Shown here in pieces: positions 34,502 through 46,397 of a stretch of DNA of 64,000 nt; within the stretch, counting starts at the first letter, position 1, and each line of letters opens with the position of its first letter. A model generated the notes under the pieces. The model saw nothing but the letters and a program-made list of their open reading frames with translations, did not search any database and was not told the DNA's origin. The position numbers and the translations under genes were made by a program. The stretch lies in the NCBI GenBank assembly GCA_000467715.1, contig AJFK01000336.1, positions 21,982-85,981 of the forward strand, given 5' to 3'. The DNA is from Hysterium pulicare CBS 123377. Taxonomy: Eukaryota; Ascomycota; Dothideomycetes; Hysteriales; Hysteriaceae.

Positions 34502-36771
34502 ATGACTCTAGTCAACCATAATTGCGAAGATCGTTATTATAGAAAGGAAGACCTGGAAGCGTTGCTGCGAAGACTCTTTCCTGGGAGAGACAACTTCCGC
34601 TTCAAGGTAGGCTTGCCTTCTACGTCACGACTTGCAAAGATACAAACGCTCCCAGCAAATCAATGGATATTGGTCCTTTCAGGCACCCCGTCAACTTTCT
34701 GATGTGAGTTTCTTACGATTCTGTTCTGCCAGTAGCTCTCGGCGTGAATTACTAATTCTTTATGAAGGACGAACTGAGGTAACCAAGCCCCCACAATGCT
34801 TCGTTTGGATGCATACTCCGCACAAGGCTGACTGGCTATAAATCCCTCAGTGGCGCTAAGGTTGATCCTTAGGGTGAAGAACTCCTCACTCACCGGTCAT
34901 TTGCCTTGCGGGGTGTAAGGCAGACTGGTTAAGAGAAGAATGGCGATAAGAACACACTGCTTGTATTGGCTAGGACTTGTCGACATGAAAAACAGGCTGT
35001 AAACTTAGCATTTCATGCTGCTACTTCTATAAAAAGTTATTTTTACGGCCCCCTTCCAGTCCGATGCAATCATTGATGAATCCTTGTACAACGCTGCACG
35101 ATTATCATACCCGCCACAAATGACATCTTTGTTTGACCCATTCTCCATCGCTACGAATTCCGATGGATGCATATCGGCGTTCTCACAAGCGGCGAAAAAA
35201 TGCACAATTGCGGGTTCCAACGCCCAAGTCGATATCGTGGACGTCTACGCAGAAGATCAAGGTTGGCAGAAACAAATAAGCTCCCTAAGTCTCTTTCGGA
35301 TGAAAACTAATCCTTCTATAGGATGTGATAGGAAACCAAGTCACTTCTCCAATGCGGAGGAACTTTCAGCCTTCCTAAAGAATCCCGCAATGACGGCCTA
35401 CACCAACCGAATCTTGTACATAATCTACCCATGACAAACTCAATCGAGGCTTACTCCTGCTTTTAGCTTTCTTTCTCAGAGAGGTTCGTGGCGGCCCTTG
35501 AATATCACGGCTGAAATGCTCTATTCGATCGTCACTTACCATGGCATGATGCCGCAAATCTTCGACCTCATCCGCTCTTTTAAGGATCGATGTGTTTCGA
35601 CGGAAGACGCCTTTTGCTGCCCAGTAAGGATAAGGCATACATCGAACATATCAGGTGAGAACGGCTGCTTTTTTCTAGCTACCACCATAATAGAATGAAG
35701 ACTGATATGTGGACAGAGATCTGCTACATTTACAAATATGCCGAGCTCAAGACCACGGATACGACCAACCCCTGGGTGATTCGACAAACCGGGGTATACC
35801 ACCAATACAACAAGCAGAAGAAACAATCTGTGTGGATGGTACTGAGTCCCATACCGTCATCGATGGCTGAAAGACGTATTATACAGTGCTTAGAGAGTGC
35901 AATAGGGAGGTCAGAAGTTTCGAAAAACCATATGCTGTTACATACAGCTGTGATATCATCTTATCTTTCAAATTGGAGAGAATACTGCTCGCATTACGAA
36001 CGAACCTTAGTAGACATAGTGAGTTCTAGATAACTATACCCCATTAACGCTACCTAGGAGCTCTTTAACATAGCCAATAGTCCAGCAAAGTCGCAACAAG
36101 CCTCCTTGAAGGACCTCCCCAGCTTAGCCATGGGACGTTTTCACAAGTTAACTCTCTTAGCAATCGCTTCCTACCGCTTCGCGCAATCTTCAGCTCCCTT
36201 GGCCAGGTACTCCAGAGTTTACAAAGCATGAACGCGATCGCCTTCGATCTTCCGAATACCGAAGATCATATAGTCAATATGACTCTAACCAACTTCAGCA
36301 ACGAGATGGTGGCGCACTCGGAGAATGCAAGCTACCTAGCTCAACGCGCCCAAGCCACAGGGCAGCAAATATCCGACACGTTAGCCCAAAAGCAAAGCAA
36401 CGACGTCTCCAAGTTAACAAAGTCTGCCGTGGACGACTCGATGACCATTCGCGTCATAACTGTAGTGACGCTATTCTACCTCCCATTTGCGTTCGTTGCT
36501 GTGAGTTGATCAACGTTCCCACACGATAAAGTATTTGTGAGCTTCTCTGACTTAGTAGTAGACCGTCATGGGCATGAATTTCTTCGTACAAGACCCAAAT
36601 ACCCATCGCGTTATCGTTTCTCCTCAGTTCTGGATCTATTTTGGTATATCAATTCCGCTTACGGCTACGACTATCTTGCTTTGGAGATGGACTACTTCGA
36701 GACACCTTTTCCGGAAGAGAAGACATGAAATGATGGAGGAGAGCGCGATGGAGGTAGAGGATAAGGTCTAG
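34502..36771 (+). CDS. CorA-like membrane protein (5' structure uncertain)
   Basis: From 35060 onward the model is clean: exons 35060-35415, 35467-35654, 35717-36018, 36081-36500 and 36562-36771 join in frame. Features include YIYKYAELKTTD, a long helical region (SLGQVLQSLQSMNAIAFDL), a first membrane segment (VITVVTLFYLPFAFVA), then TVMGMNFF in the position of the CorA GMN motif, and a second segment (WIYFGISIPLTATTILL). This is the fungal CorA/ZntB-like family, usually without demonstrated transport. Upstream, exons 34502-34606 and 34656-34703 fit the family start, but they connect to 35060 only through a 356-bp intron. A tempting extra 11-nt exon (34768-34778) breaks the frame. Without it the protein is 542 aa. 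A lesion or insertion at the 5' end is possible. Confidence 0.7.
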
Positions 36772-37656
36772 TGGGTTCACGGCATGCTAAATAACATTAG
36801 TCTTTGTGTACTATTCACCATTGTAGGCGGAAAGCCCTGACCTTTATGCAGCTACGCCTTTCCCTCTCTTATAACTTCTTGCCGGTCCTCCGGCCTGGAG
36901 AAAGCTTTTTTATCAATTTACTTCTTGAGGTGGATCCGAAAATGAATATAGCGGGTATTCGTGCTGTGAAGAGCTGAAAAGTTGTGGGGTCTGAAGGCAA
37001 TGAATGATGACCCCACCCAGTAGAGCTTAAGAGTCTTTCGAAAGGAAGCTTTCCACTATATTGTGTAGGATGGAAGCAGTCTACGCGATTGTCCACATTA
37101 AAAGGGTTTGTCCCAGAATTTATTGAGTAGGGCAAACCTGAGGTTGTCGCGGGGATCCTAAAAGGGCTTAGCGTCTCATGCGAGAAATGATTTACTTTCG
37201 CGTGCCCTGTCCTGACCTCAAACAGTTGCATTTGCTACTCGAGACTACAACAATGAATGGATCGACGCATTCTGAATTTTGGAGAAGCATCAGTACACAG
37301 ACCAGCTAGAGAACTTGCGTATCAGAGCTAACATGACAGGATTCAACGTAGCTGTTTCGAGGGAAGCCACCAACGCTGATTTTGGCCTTCTGCCAAAACA
37401 ACAACAAAAATTGAATATAGTTCACTGGTCCCAAAACGAGCTACAAAGCTGTTCTTGGGATTAGTCTCCTGGTTAAATTCAGGAGTCGCGGACATTCCTT
37501 TGTTTCGCAAGCCGAATCTGGACTGATCGCATTCCAGCGATGACGAAAACATCAATTACCCAGTTCCCACACCAATTCCTTTGTTTCTGAGACACTATGT
37601 ATACATGCCCACTGATACTCTGTTCCATATGAGTCGAATCTGATAACCTGAACAAA
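36772..37656. other. Intergenic region
   Basis: About 880 bp between two same-strand genes. A 120-codon minus-strand frame (36869-37231) has no motif and no splice or family support. I see nothing else. Confidence 0.45.
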
Positions 37657-38729
37657 ATGTACACACTCAAGAGCGGAGTGGTTCCGATCCCTCGATGGAT
37701 TCTGGGTCTCCGGTTTCTTCAATTGCTCTTTGCTATCATCGTTCTCGGTTTGACTGCTTACTCGCTCTCTGTGAATGGTGGTGGTCCAGTAAGTTGCGTC
37801 TTCAATGCTCTCTTTGACTCAGGACTGACAATTCACAAGCTTCAACCCGGCCTTATCGCTCTCATTATTATCGCCATTCTTACCATCTTTCCGATTCTCA
37901 TTTTTACAACGGCACTAAATCGAATCCAAGGCCGCATGTACGATCCTCGTATTGCTCTGTTTATGGATGGTTTCGCGACTCTCTTCTGGCTTGGAGCGTT
38001 CTCGGCTTTAGCATCATATCAACACATCTTCCGTTACTATGGCTATGCCGCCGATATTCCATTTATTGACGTTGTGGCCGATGGGTGCCAAATGTGTAGG
38101 CGATCTTGGAAAACAGGTACGGCCGCGACAGTGTTTGGGGCTATGGAATTGTAAGTCATGACAATCTCTGAGAATTGAATGTTTATTAATGATTCATTAA
38201 AAGCATCCTTTTCCTGCTCACAACCACTTTTTTCCTTTACTACTATCACCGCTACATGGCCGGGGTCCCTTATTCTTCACAAGGCGGCGTTCACCATAAG
38301 GGCAGCCACAGTACTAGCGCCACGGAAGCGGGTGTCGGAGTTGGAGCTGGAGCTGGAGCCGGAACAGGTGTACATCACGACGGCGAGCACCATCAGATGC
38401 ATACCATACATGAGAATGCCGGATCTACTAGAGCTACTGCGACCAATGGGGCACATGAACCTCCTAGTTATAATAGCGGAGGACTCGCAGGAACACACAA
38501 GGACGGACCGTACCGCGATGACTCACCTACTGTAGGGATTGGAGGTCATACGGGTCACGGCAACCAAAACAGTGTGCCGTACCCGGACAATTCACCAAGA
38601 GAAGGAGGACACATGGCCCAAAGCAATCAGAACAATGTTCCGTACCCAGATCACCCCCCAAGACAAGGAGGATACACTCCTGGTGCGAATGGAGGCTACG
38701 GCGCGACCGCGAACCATACATCTGCATAG
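37657..38729 (+). CDS. Four-pass MARVEL-like membrane protein with Gly/His-rich tail
   Basis: Three exons (introns 37789-37839 and 38151-38203) give 322 aa. Four membrane segments are visible: about 13-36, 48-70, 85-110 and 140-165. The spacing and short loops resemble fungal MARVEL-type proteins, which shape or organise the plasma membrane, but I see no diagnostic residue. The cytosolic tail of about 145 residues has a Gly/Ala run (GVGVGAGAGAGTGVHH), several His, and a twice-repeated NQNSVPYPDNSP-like unit. The first intron is 51 bp, phase 0 and free of stops, so its retention would add 17 residues (VSCVFNALFDSGLTIHK) without breaking the frame. Function is unknown beyond membrane location. 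Confidence 0.78.
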
Positions 38730-39546
38730 GCTCCCAAACCCCGCCTTTTTAAAACTAATAAAATCAAAAGCGACCCCAAAACCTAATGTCTATTTCTCCT
38801 TCTTCTTTGTGTATTTAGTACTCCTTTTAGGTGTCTAGGAAATCTCAGGCGAATATATCATACCTAGAATACCAATGATTACCATGTGACCAATACGAAC
38901 ACGGCGGTCATTCACTCGAGTGGATGGTGATAGCTTACTCATTAGCAGTGTCAGAAGCAAGTATATAAACCCCAATCTCTTCTTCCAAAGGCTTCTGGAT
39001 TCACGGGCCTCCCAAACCGACATATCGATATTACATGTCCTAGACGGTTTGCCCGCCGAAAAGTAAACGAACCATCTCTCGTGGGTGTTTAATATCTGGG
39101 CAAATAAAGGCACAAGTGAGTTGAAGGAAAGCGAGACGGATGGAAATGCCATGATGAGAGTGCAGATCATTTATGCTGATGATCAAGTTCAGCAGTAGCA
39201 GAAAACGACGATTTTCAGCTTCACATTTTCGGTTTTGGATCAAACTTCCAAATAATACCGAGCGCCGCACAACCCCATACGATTGACCTGGTTGCAAGTA
39301 TGGAGTTCCAAGCATCAAGTTGCTAACTTCCGCGGTTTCATTCGCGAGGCGGCGGAGTTCAACAACATTGAATTGCTGTTAGCGCGGAATTAACACCAGG
39401 CACATGACCCGGCATTTTTATTTGCCATGTTCGTTTCATGCTTATGGAAGTAGTTCTCCAAGAGGGTAATAGTTTAATAACATTTGGAGCTCCCGCGATG
39501 TGAATGCTCGTTTAGTCATCAAAGGGGATCCCTTCAATGCCTCGAA

Positions 39547-39555
39547 TATATAAAC
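39547..39555 (+). promoter_or_regulatory. TATATAAAC core, copy 1
   Basis: Exact nine-base core in the gene-poor region. No supported gene follows it. Confidence 0.3.
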
Positions 39556-40452
39556 TCTACAACCCGGCGTTTTACAACTTCCTGCTCCTCACAAAGAAAT
39601 ATATTTTGAATCGGAGTGTTCGTAAAGCAACGTTCAACCCGATCTCATGGGAACCACAAAGAGATAGTCTCCGCATGGCATGTGCAGAGCCTAGTGGTAT
39701 TCTTATCAAGAAAACTGGGAAGTATGGACCAATGACCAGCCGTACATTGGTCTTGAATCAACTCAAATATTCATAGAAAATGATGGACTACAAACTGGAG
39801 AACCTTGGGGTGATGGATCGTGCCGGGTCGCGAAGGGGTATCTAGAGGGAGCAAAGGGAGTGATGCTGAAGGGCACAGATGATGGCATCTGGTAACCCTC
39901 ATCATTCCCGGATCATCTCAAATAGTTTTGTAAACTGTATCCTTTCAATGCTCCTCCGGCCGTGGGGCAATTCTTTGTGGTTTATTTGAACTTCGTCTCT
40001 GAGCCAGCCACCATCGATTCCACGGCGGCTTCTTGTGTATTCAACATGGGAAGTTTCACAAGAAGGCTCCATAGTTCAGGCGTAGCGAATGGATTGAACT
40101 CGCAGATCCCAGCGAACACGTTGCACTCCACAAGTAGGAAGTTCCGATCCATCGTTGTGGTAGACAGCAAGATTTGACACTACCAGAACCAGAGCCAACA
40201 TGACATCGGCCACTTCAGGATCTTGGACCCATAAGATATCTTCAGGCTCGATATCTTGGGATTGAGAAAGTCCGCGTGGTGGAAAAGAAAGTTCTGAACG
40301 GCGGAGGAGAAGATGAATATATAGACGATGCCCCACGCCACGCTTACCCACATTCTTGTAGCCTATTCTGGTTCTATCATGTCTTAAGAAATGTTCACAT
40401 GCAAGATGCTGACTGAGCCTAAAGACTTCTAGCTCAGAAGCTGTGCCAAAGG

Positions 40453-40460
40453 TATATAAG
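40453..40460 (+). promoter_or_regulatory. TATATAAG core, copy 2
   Basis: It is followed by CCTCCTACC and a pyrimidine-rich leader. The match continues into copy 4 (CCTCCT), which suggests the two are diverged duplicates. Confidence 0.35.
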
Positions 40461-40879
40461 CCTCCTACCCCCCCAGCACTTTGGGCTTCTCTCTCCACAG
40501 CATCTCAACAAGCCTTGGTGTTCAGACAAATTTCTAACAGAGACACTATGAGACCAGGAATGTTGAGTTCGGCGAAGTGATGCTTGTTTGGCTTCTCCGT
40601 CGTTTCTCTAAGGAAAAGGAAAATGCTTCTCTGTTGGGTGGAACTTGTCTTGGAGAACATCTCACTGTCACCAATCTGTCATTGGAGACTGGGTTAGGGA
40701 TAAAGGCTTGTGAAGTGGAAGAAGGATAGCCGCCGGGGCGTAGAAATTCATGTAACGATGATCTCCATCATTACTTCAGAATGTGCAAGATTGTCTAGAA
40801 TACACCTGGCTTCCCTTGACACACCGTCGAATCGTGTTTCACATGTTAGCTTAGCTAATACTCTGCTTGCTTACCTGGA

Positions 40880-40888
40880 TATATAAAC
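40880..40888 (+). promoter_or_regulatory. TATATAAAC core, copy 3
   Basis: It is followed by a CT-rich leader and, 48 bases on, an ATG opening a 77-codon frame without recognisable motif. Confidence 0.35.
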
Positions 40889-41418
40889 TTCTTCCCCCTG
40901 GTATCCTCTAACTTCTTCTTTACTCGACACGGATAATGGCATCTAGGGTTCTAGATTTACCAACCTTGACGTCCCATGGGACTCAATACCACGTATTACA
41001 TGGACAGTATGGCCTTCTGGCACTTTCAAGAATTAGGCCAGGCCGACATGATGCTTTCTGCTTGGTGTCCGAGCAGATAAAGCCTAGAACAGATCGAACT
41101 TCGGGCCCGAGTTATGCTCAGAGAGCAGAGCAATACGCGCAAGTTCACTCATCAGGAAAAGACGATTGAGTCGATGGTGTTGGAATCTAGTGGGATCTAG
41201 TGGTAAGATGCGCTAGATCCGAAATGTCCAAAAAAGTTTCCCTATGGGGTCGATTTGGTCAATCCAGGAGCGGAAAAGTTGCGATGATGCCGTTCATCAC
41301 TAATTTTCAACCCTTTTCCTTCAACAAGATAGCCCTACGGATCTTTTTTCGACGTGAGTTCACGTTTTAGACTTCATAAGACTTGCTAGTCAAACCCCGA
41401 CGCTCCTCCTTCCTTTGA

Positions 41419-41427
41419 TATATAAAC
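41419..41427 (+). promoter_or_regulatory. TATATAAAC core, copy 4
   Basis: It is followed by CTCCTCACC and a CT-rich leader, then a cluster of ATGs in short frames, as after copy 2. Confidence 0.35.
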
Positions 41428-42902
41428 CTCCTCACCTTCTGACTTTCTTTCATCTTCATAGCTATCACTTCTGGCCTTTCCAGAAAACCACAGATCTTTC
41501 TTGATATGGACCAAATGAAGAAAATGTCTAGGCTATGTGCTTCTGGCTTTCTAAAATGATGAGAGGCTGCGAGTCATATTTCTTTGTTTGGTTCACAGCT
41601 TGCTTGGTACTAGCTAAGGACCAAATGCACTCATTACGACATATGTATGTCTCGTTGAGTTCGGAGTGCCGCTACCCCACGAACAAAACCTGAAAATGTG
41701 TTTTTACCTATGGCTGGTGGGGATTTGTCGAAGGAGTGATGACGGTTGATCTGAATACATGTGCGGAATGGAGTGGCGCCTTGCGAAGGTTGGAGGTGGT
41801 GGAGGAATCGATGACGGCTGTCACCATCATCCAATGCATGAGGGCTTCGTGAAAGTCGTCGAGTGCGGATCTTTATTATCTAGTCCTCTAAAATCTTCCT
41901 CTTCCGCGTAGGTTCTCAAAAACGCCCGCCCCGATCCTCCCATGACAGGTCCATCATCTACTCTTCTGGAGACGCTTATGTTCCAATTTTTCAAGATCTC
42001 TCCCATGATAAGCGCAAGGACTATCTTTCAACCAAAGCCAGAAAGCCGTCTCCAGAGCATTATTTGGATGGCCTCAATGTTTTGATCTCTCGCCCAAGCC
42101 CTCGGAATCTATGCAGAGAAGTGTAGATTCCGGAATCTAGGTAAGAAATGGAGGATTTTTATATTCCCGCGACCACCACTTCAGTCACGGGGACATATCC
42201 GCTTACTAAACAGTCTGGTTAATCCTTCGGTAAAGGATACATAATCCTCATCGCCCTCTGTTTTGGATCTCTTCTTCCTCACTCGTTGACTCTGGTACTC
42301 CGGGTACTGATACAATACAGACAACCCAAAACACTCAATGACTGAGTGGTGCTCTTCAACAAAGTTCAACCAACCACCTATCATGGCTCGTGCAGCTCGC
42401 TCGAGAAGTCGTGGAGGTCTTGAGATCAAGAAGTTGATATGGAAGACACCATGTCTCGTGGACTCCAGACTACCGCGATACTATGGATCATACTCGATGC
42501 TATTGCAACTAAAATGTGGAGAGAAGTTGAGATTGGCCAGACTTCTACTACGAGATGCACAACGGAGACTTAGCAGGAATCATGATAGTGAGAATGCTAA
42601 TGATGCTCATCATCAAGGTTCACTCCGTGTAATTTTCCACATTTGAAGATTGCGGTGCTGTGAATTTGAATCTTCCATCTCCCTCTTCCTCATCACCCAG
42701 CCATCTTTCTCTTTCTCGGACAGTTTGAAGATATTTACTACCCAGGACCTCTCCCATGTGCTGTTGTGCCTGCGGTGATGTAGCTACCCAGCTCGCTGCA
42801 ACCGAACGACCGAGCACATGGGGGTCCCGTGCAAGCTTTCTTGAATATTGCAGCACCGTAACCCTGTAGCACAAATGTGGGGTTTTTTGGGGCGGTGAAG
42901 CG

Positions 42903-42911
42903 GTTTATATA
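42903..42911 (-). promoter_or_regulatory. TATATAAAC core, reversed copy
   Basis: The same nine bases on the minus strand; a 64-codon frame overlaps it. Confidence 0.3.
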
Positions 42912-43953
42912 TTCAAGAAAGAACGCCGACACTGCCTTTGCTGACTAACCTACTTTCTGCTTGTCGGTAAGAAATGTAGATAAACCACCAGGTGCCTGCT
43001 CTTAAACCTCTTTTTCTTTCTTCACTCCTTTACTCATTACAAACTCGCGCCTGGGTGGCCACTTCTGGTGGGACTAGAATTATCAACAGGAAATGGGCAA
43101 TGTGTGTCCAGAAGCGCAAATTTTTGGGTCGCATGCTGTTGCTCAATACCTGGCTGCCCCCCATTTGATGTTCGGACCCCAAATTTGACATTGCTATCGA
43201 AATATGGAGTGTGGGTGGGATTGAAGCTGAATTTGAGCTGGAGTGAAAACGGGGATCAGACATCACATTTACGACGAACAGGTATCGTAAGCCTCATCAA
43301 CGTATGGAAATGCGTTCATCATCACTCACCATCTTCCGTCAATGATCCTCATCATCATCCCATCGAACACATTGCAAGCAAACTCCAACACCAACCCCAA
43401 AAACTCCCACCCCTCCCACAATGCAGTGCTATCCATATTGTATCAATCTCCACACCAAACCACTTATAGCCCAAGAAACTCAATGTGTTCGATAGTAATC
43501 GCACCGAACACTTCCCGCGGACATGAAACATCGTATCGTTATGTGTTAGGCTCGGAGCGCCAACACCGAGCTCCATAGCATCTTTCTCTGTCACTTTGAA
43601 ACAAGATGCCCATTGCAAATTGAGTGAGGAAAGAAAGAGCTCATGGGCTCGAGGGCTTTTATTTCTGTACAGAAGTAGACTGCTTAGATAATCTGTTGGT
43701 GCTCCGTCACGTCCAGGCCACAGTAGGTCACGAGATAGTCTTTTCTTGCTGTCACTACTTGAAGTCCGCACTTTGTCTTTTCCGAGTACAGAAGTTCGTG
43801 ACGACCCCTAGGGAATCTGGAAAGCCTAGAATGAAGCTTGCGGCTTTGAAAGAATCGATAGACACTATATCTTTCCCGAGAACGCTTGCACTCGGATGCG
43901 CGAGTATTGAAAATGGTTTGAATTTAAATACCTACATAATAACTATCAGCTAG

Positions 43954-43967
43954 TAGATAGATAGATA
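43954..43967 (+). repeat. Short TAGA microsatellite
   Basis: Three and a half TAGA units just beyond the 3' end of the GH79 gene. Confidence 0.7.
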
Positions 43968-44001
43968 CACTACTCATCTGATATTTATGCTTAGACTCCA
44001 T

Positions 44002-45765
44002 CTAGCACTTCAGTTGTACTAGCGCAGCACTACTCCAAGGTACTTTTACGCTCACGCCTCCATCTTCTCCCACATAGACAATCTCATCCTTCGTCACATT
44101 CCCTAGCAACTTCGGCTTTCCCATACCCAGCTCATAGTTGTAGCTGTTTCCGTTGAAAGTAATTCCAGTAATCGCATCACTTCCATTCGCGATCAACCTC
44201 TGCACCACTCCTTCGCCTGCGCACGATGTCGGAACGGTGAAATTGTACGCAACACTCTCCCTAGCAGATGAGTAGCTAGTATAGTTATATTGATCCATAT
44301 TGATGATCATGAGCCGCTTGAGTTTATCGCTATTGTAAATCGCGTAGGCGGCCTCGGTCTCCTTGTTCAAGGGGATATTCTGCACACTGACACCCCCCTC
44401 CGTGAGATTACCTAACGCAGCCGCGACGGCAATATTTCCGTAATACGGTGCCTTTGTTCCTACACTTGTGATGTTTGTCTGTATTGGCTGCCAGGAAGCG
44501 TAACGGAAGTCTGTTCCCATGTGCATGTGTACACGCTTGATGCCTGTAGATGCGCAGTAGAGATTGAAATCCACACCCCAGAGTGCAGCGCCGAACGCAT
44601 TAGAGAGACCAGGAGCGCCTTCGTTGTAAAGGGAGTTTGCTTCGCCGAGAATGTACGGAAGGTTCATGCCGACCGAGGTAAGTGATTTCTGCTCATCGTT
44701 GTGCGCCTTCACACTGGAGACGGTTTTAGTGTGATTCATGAGGAAACCTGCTAGTGTGACGCCTGGTTGAGTCGCGCCGCCAATGTAGCTTCTCGGATGT
44801 CAGTATCAATTATTAGTAATACCAGTAGGATGAAAGCCTACTTGTGTGATGAGAACATAGCAATGTCCGTCTTGTTATCAAGCCCTGCCTGCCACGTCTT
44901 TGTAGCATTAAGGCTATTGTTAGTCCCAGCAAAAGAAGGTGCAATCCATCGGAAGTTTGATGAGTTGACAAAACTCTGGTCACAGTTCTTCGACAACAAA
45001 TCTTTGACTTGGTTGGTCTTCTCAGTCCATTCATGGACATAGTCGGTTTCATTCCAAGATGCTGGTCGAACTTTCCCCTGTGCAGATGTCTTGAAAAGAT
45101 CTGGCTCATTGCCCATTTCCCAGTATAGCAGATTGCCATTATTTAAGGCCTTGCAGGCTTGCGGTACAATGTTCGCAATACTGTCCGAGGCCTCGGTGGT
45201 GTTCTTAGCGAGATTGAATCCATAGATAAATTTAGTGTCTGGCAAGGTATTGAAGGATTCGTAGTAGGAGGGTCCAATATATAAGATTATAGGGTAGTCT
45301 TTCGATATTGAAGGAATGTAAGTGCCATTGGTTGCAGCCTTGAGGGAGGCATTGTAAAGTGCATAGTCTCTGATTGGCTGATTAGTGATGAATTCCGCCA
45401 AAGTGGTCTCTGTTGGGTAGAATTTGTTCGGAAGCTTACTGAGTATTCCCACCAACCCGAATATATGGTTTTGTTCCTTGGAAGCTCTTCAAGTTATCTA
45501 GCAGATTATTGGAGAAGTCATTTGGATTTGACTTGTTGCCCGCAAAGTCGGGGAAGAAAGCAAATTCGATCGAGTATGATACGAACGACTCGGGTATTAC
45601 TCCTCCGGCATTAGAAGACGATGCGCTCACGGGTACGGCATTGAAGTCGGTGGGCCGCGCATACGGAGTGCCAATTGGAGTTCCGCCAGCGAAAGATTGA
45701 GGCAAAGCAGAGACGGTGGAGACGAAGGCTGCGATGGAGACGATGAGAGGTCGGAGAAATGCCAT
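44002..45765 (-). CDS. Secreted GH79 family glycoside hydrolase (beta-glucuronidase type)
   Basis: Three exons (introns 45370-45439 and 44789-44841) give 546 aa. A signal peptide covers about residues 1-20 (MAFLRPLIVSIAAFVSTVSA). The GH79 (beta/alpha)8 core shows YIRVGGNTQ near 101-109, the acid/base glutamate in GNEPD (E197) and the nucleophile in YILGEANSL (E333). The last 150 residues form a beta-sandwich-like C-terminal domain. More than ten N-glycosylation sequons are present, as expected of a secreted enzyme. Family members remove beta-glucuronic or 4-O-methyl-glucuronic acid from arabinogalactan and related glycans; which one applies here cannot be told. It lies downstream of, and on the same strand as, a decayed reductase gene, probably by chance. 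Confidence 0.92.
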
Positions 45766-46397
45766 GACTCAGCTCAGGTTGTTCTCCAACAAGTATGCGG
45801 GGGATCGACACTGGGCAACGGGAATGGCTTGACGGAGAGAAGAGGGACCAACCCCAGGAAAATTGGAGGAGAGGCGACTCATCTTATAATTCTATCACGA
45901 GTAAATGCAAGCTGCACTTCCCTCGGCGCAAAGTTAGTCCAATTCTTCCATCACTGTGCATGGGAGTTTCCCCGCAAGCGGATCCTCGATTTTTCCATAT
46001 CCTATCCCCTGTACGGACGGGAAAGTGCCTGTAATAGGTAGGCAATTTCAGGTACAATCAAATAGCCGGCTGAGGTTTGTCCACTGTGGCGGTATGCCCC
46101 TAGATGCAATCAACTAAAGAACGCAAAGACAGTTCCGGGTTACAGGCGCCGGAGTATCACTCGGCCCCGCTGCACGCCAGCTGAACGATTGAGCACATGA
46201 GACAAGATATTAGTGAATGGCTAAAACAGATCTGTTAATTTGTGTAATAGCTCTGCTCGCGAAGGCCGCCGTACTACCCACTGACCCGTTATGCATCTGC
46301 TATTATCGTTCTAAGAGCTTGAACACCACCAATGGTATACCAGAGATAGTAGCATGCAAGGCAACTCTTGACAGCTCTATCTCCAAGCGTCCCTTCA
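45766..46397. other. GH79 promoter region
   Basis: About 630 bp between the GH79 start codon and the end of the reductase relic. No open frame is supported. Confidence 0.45.

Larger units (their letters stand above)
38730..44001. other. Gene-poor 5.3-kb region with recurring TATA-like cores
   Basis: No protein family is recognisable here. Several ATG frames of 77-140 codons exist (for example 40076-40498 minus and 40936-41169 plus) but lack motifs, introns or repeats that would support them. The striking content is five TATATAA cores, four in the same orientation between 39547 and 41427 and one reversed near 42907, each followed by a pyrimidine-rich stretch. The region may be a degenerated tandem array or may make non-coding transcripts. 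No terminal repeats of a transposon were found by eye. Confidence 0.45.

Noticed and set aside
35416-35466. Apparent premature stop in the CorA-like gene after TNRILYIIYP
   Set aside because: A normal intron with donor GTACAT and acceptor TTTTAG restores the frame (TNRIFFLSQRGSW), so there is no lesion here.
31915-36771. Kinase plus CorA-like pair as a new immunity-type system
   Set aside because: Both families are common and scattered in fungal genomes; adjacency alone is not enough, so it is kept only as a modest observation.
36869-37231. 120-codon minus-strand ATG frame
   Set aside because: No recognisable domain, no splice structure, no supporting context.
40076-40498. 140-codon minus-strand frame in the gene-poor region
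   Set aside because: No motif; it runs antisense to one of the TATATAA cores and looks like chance.
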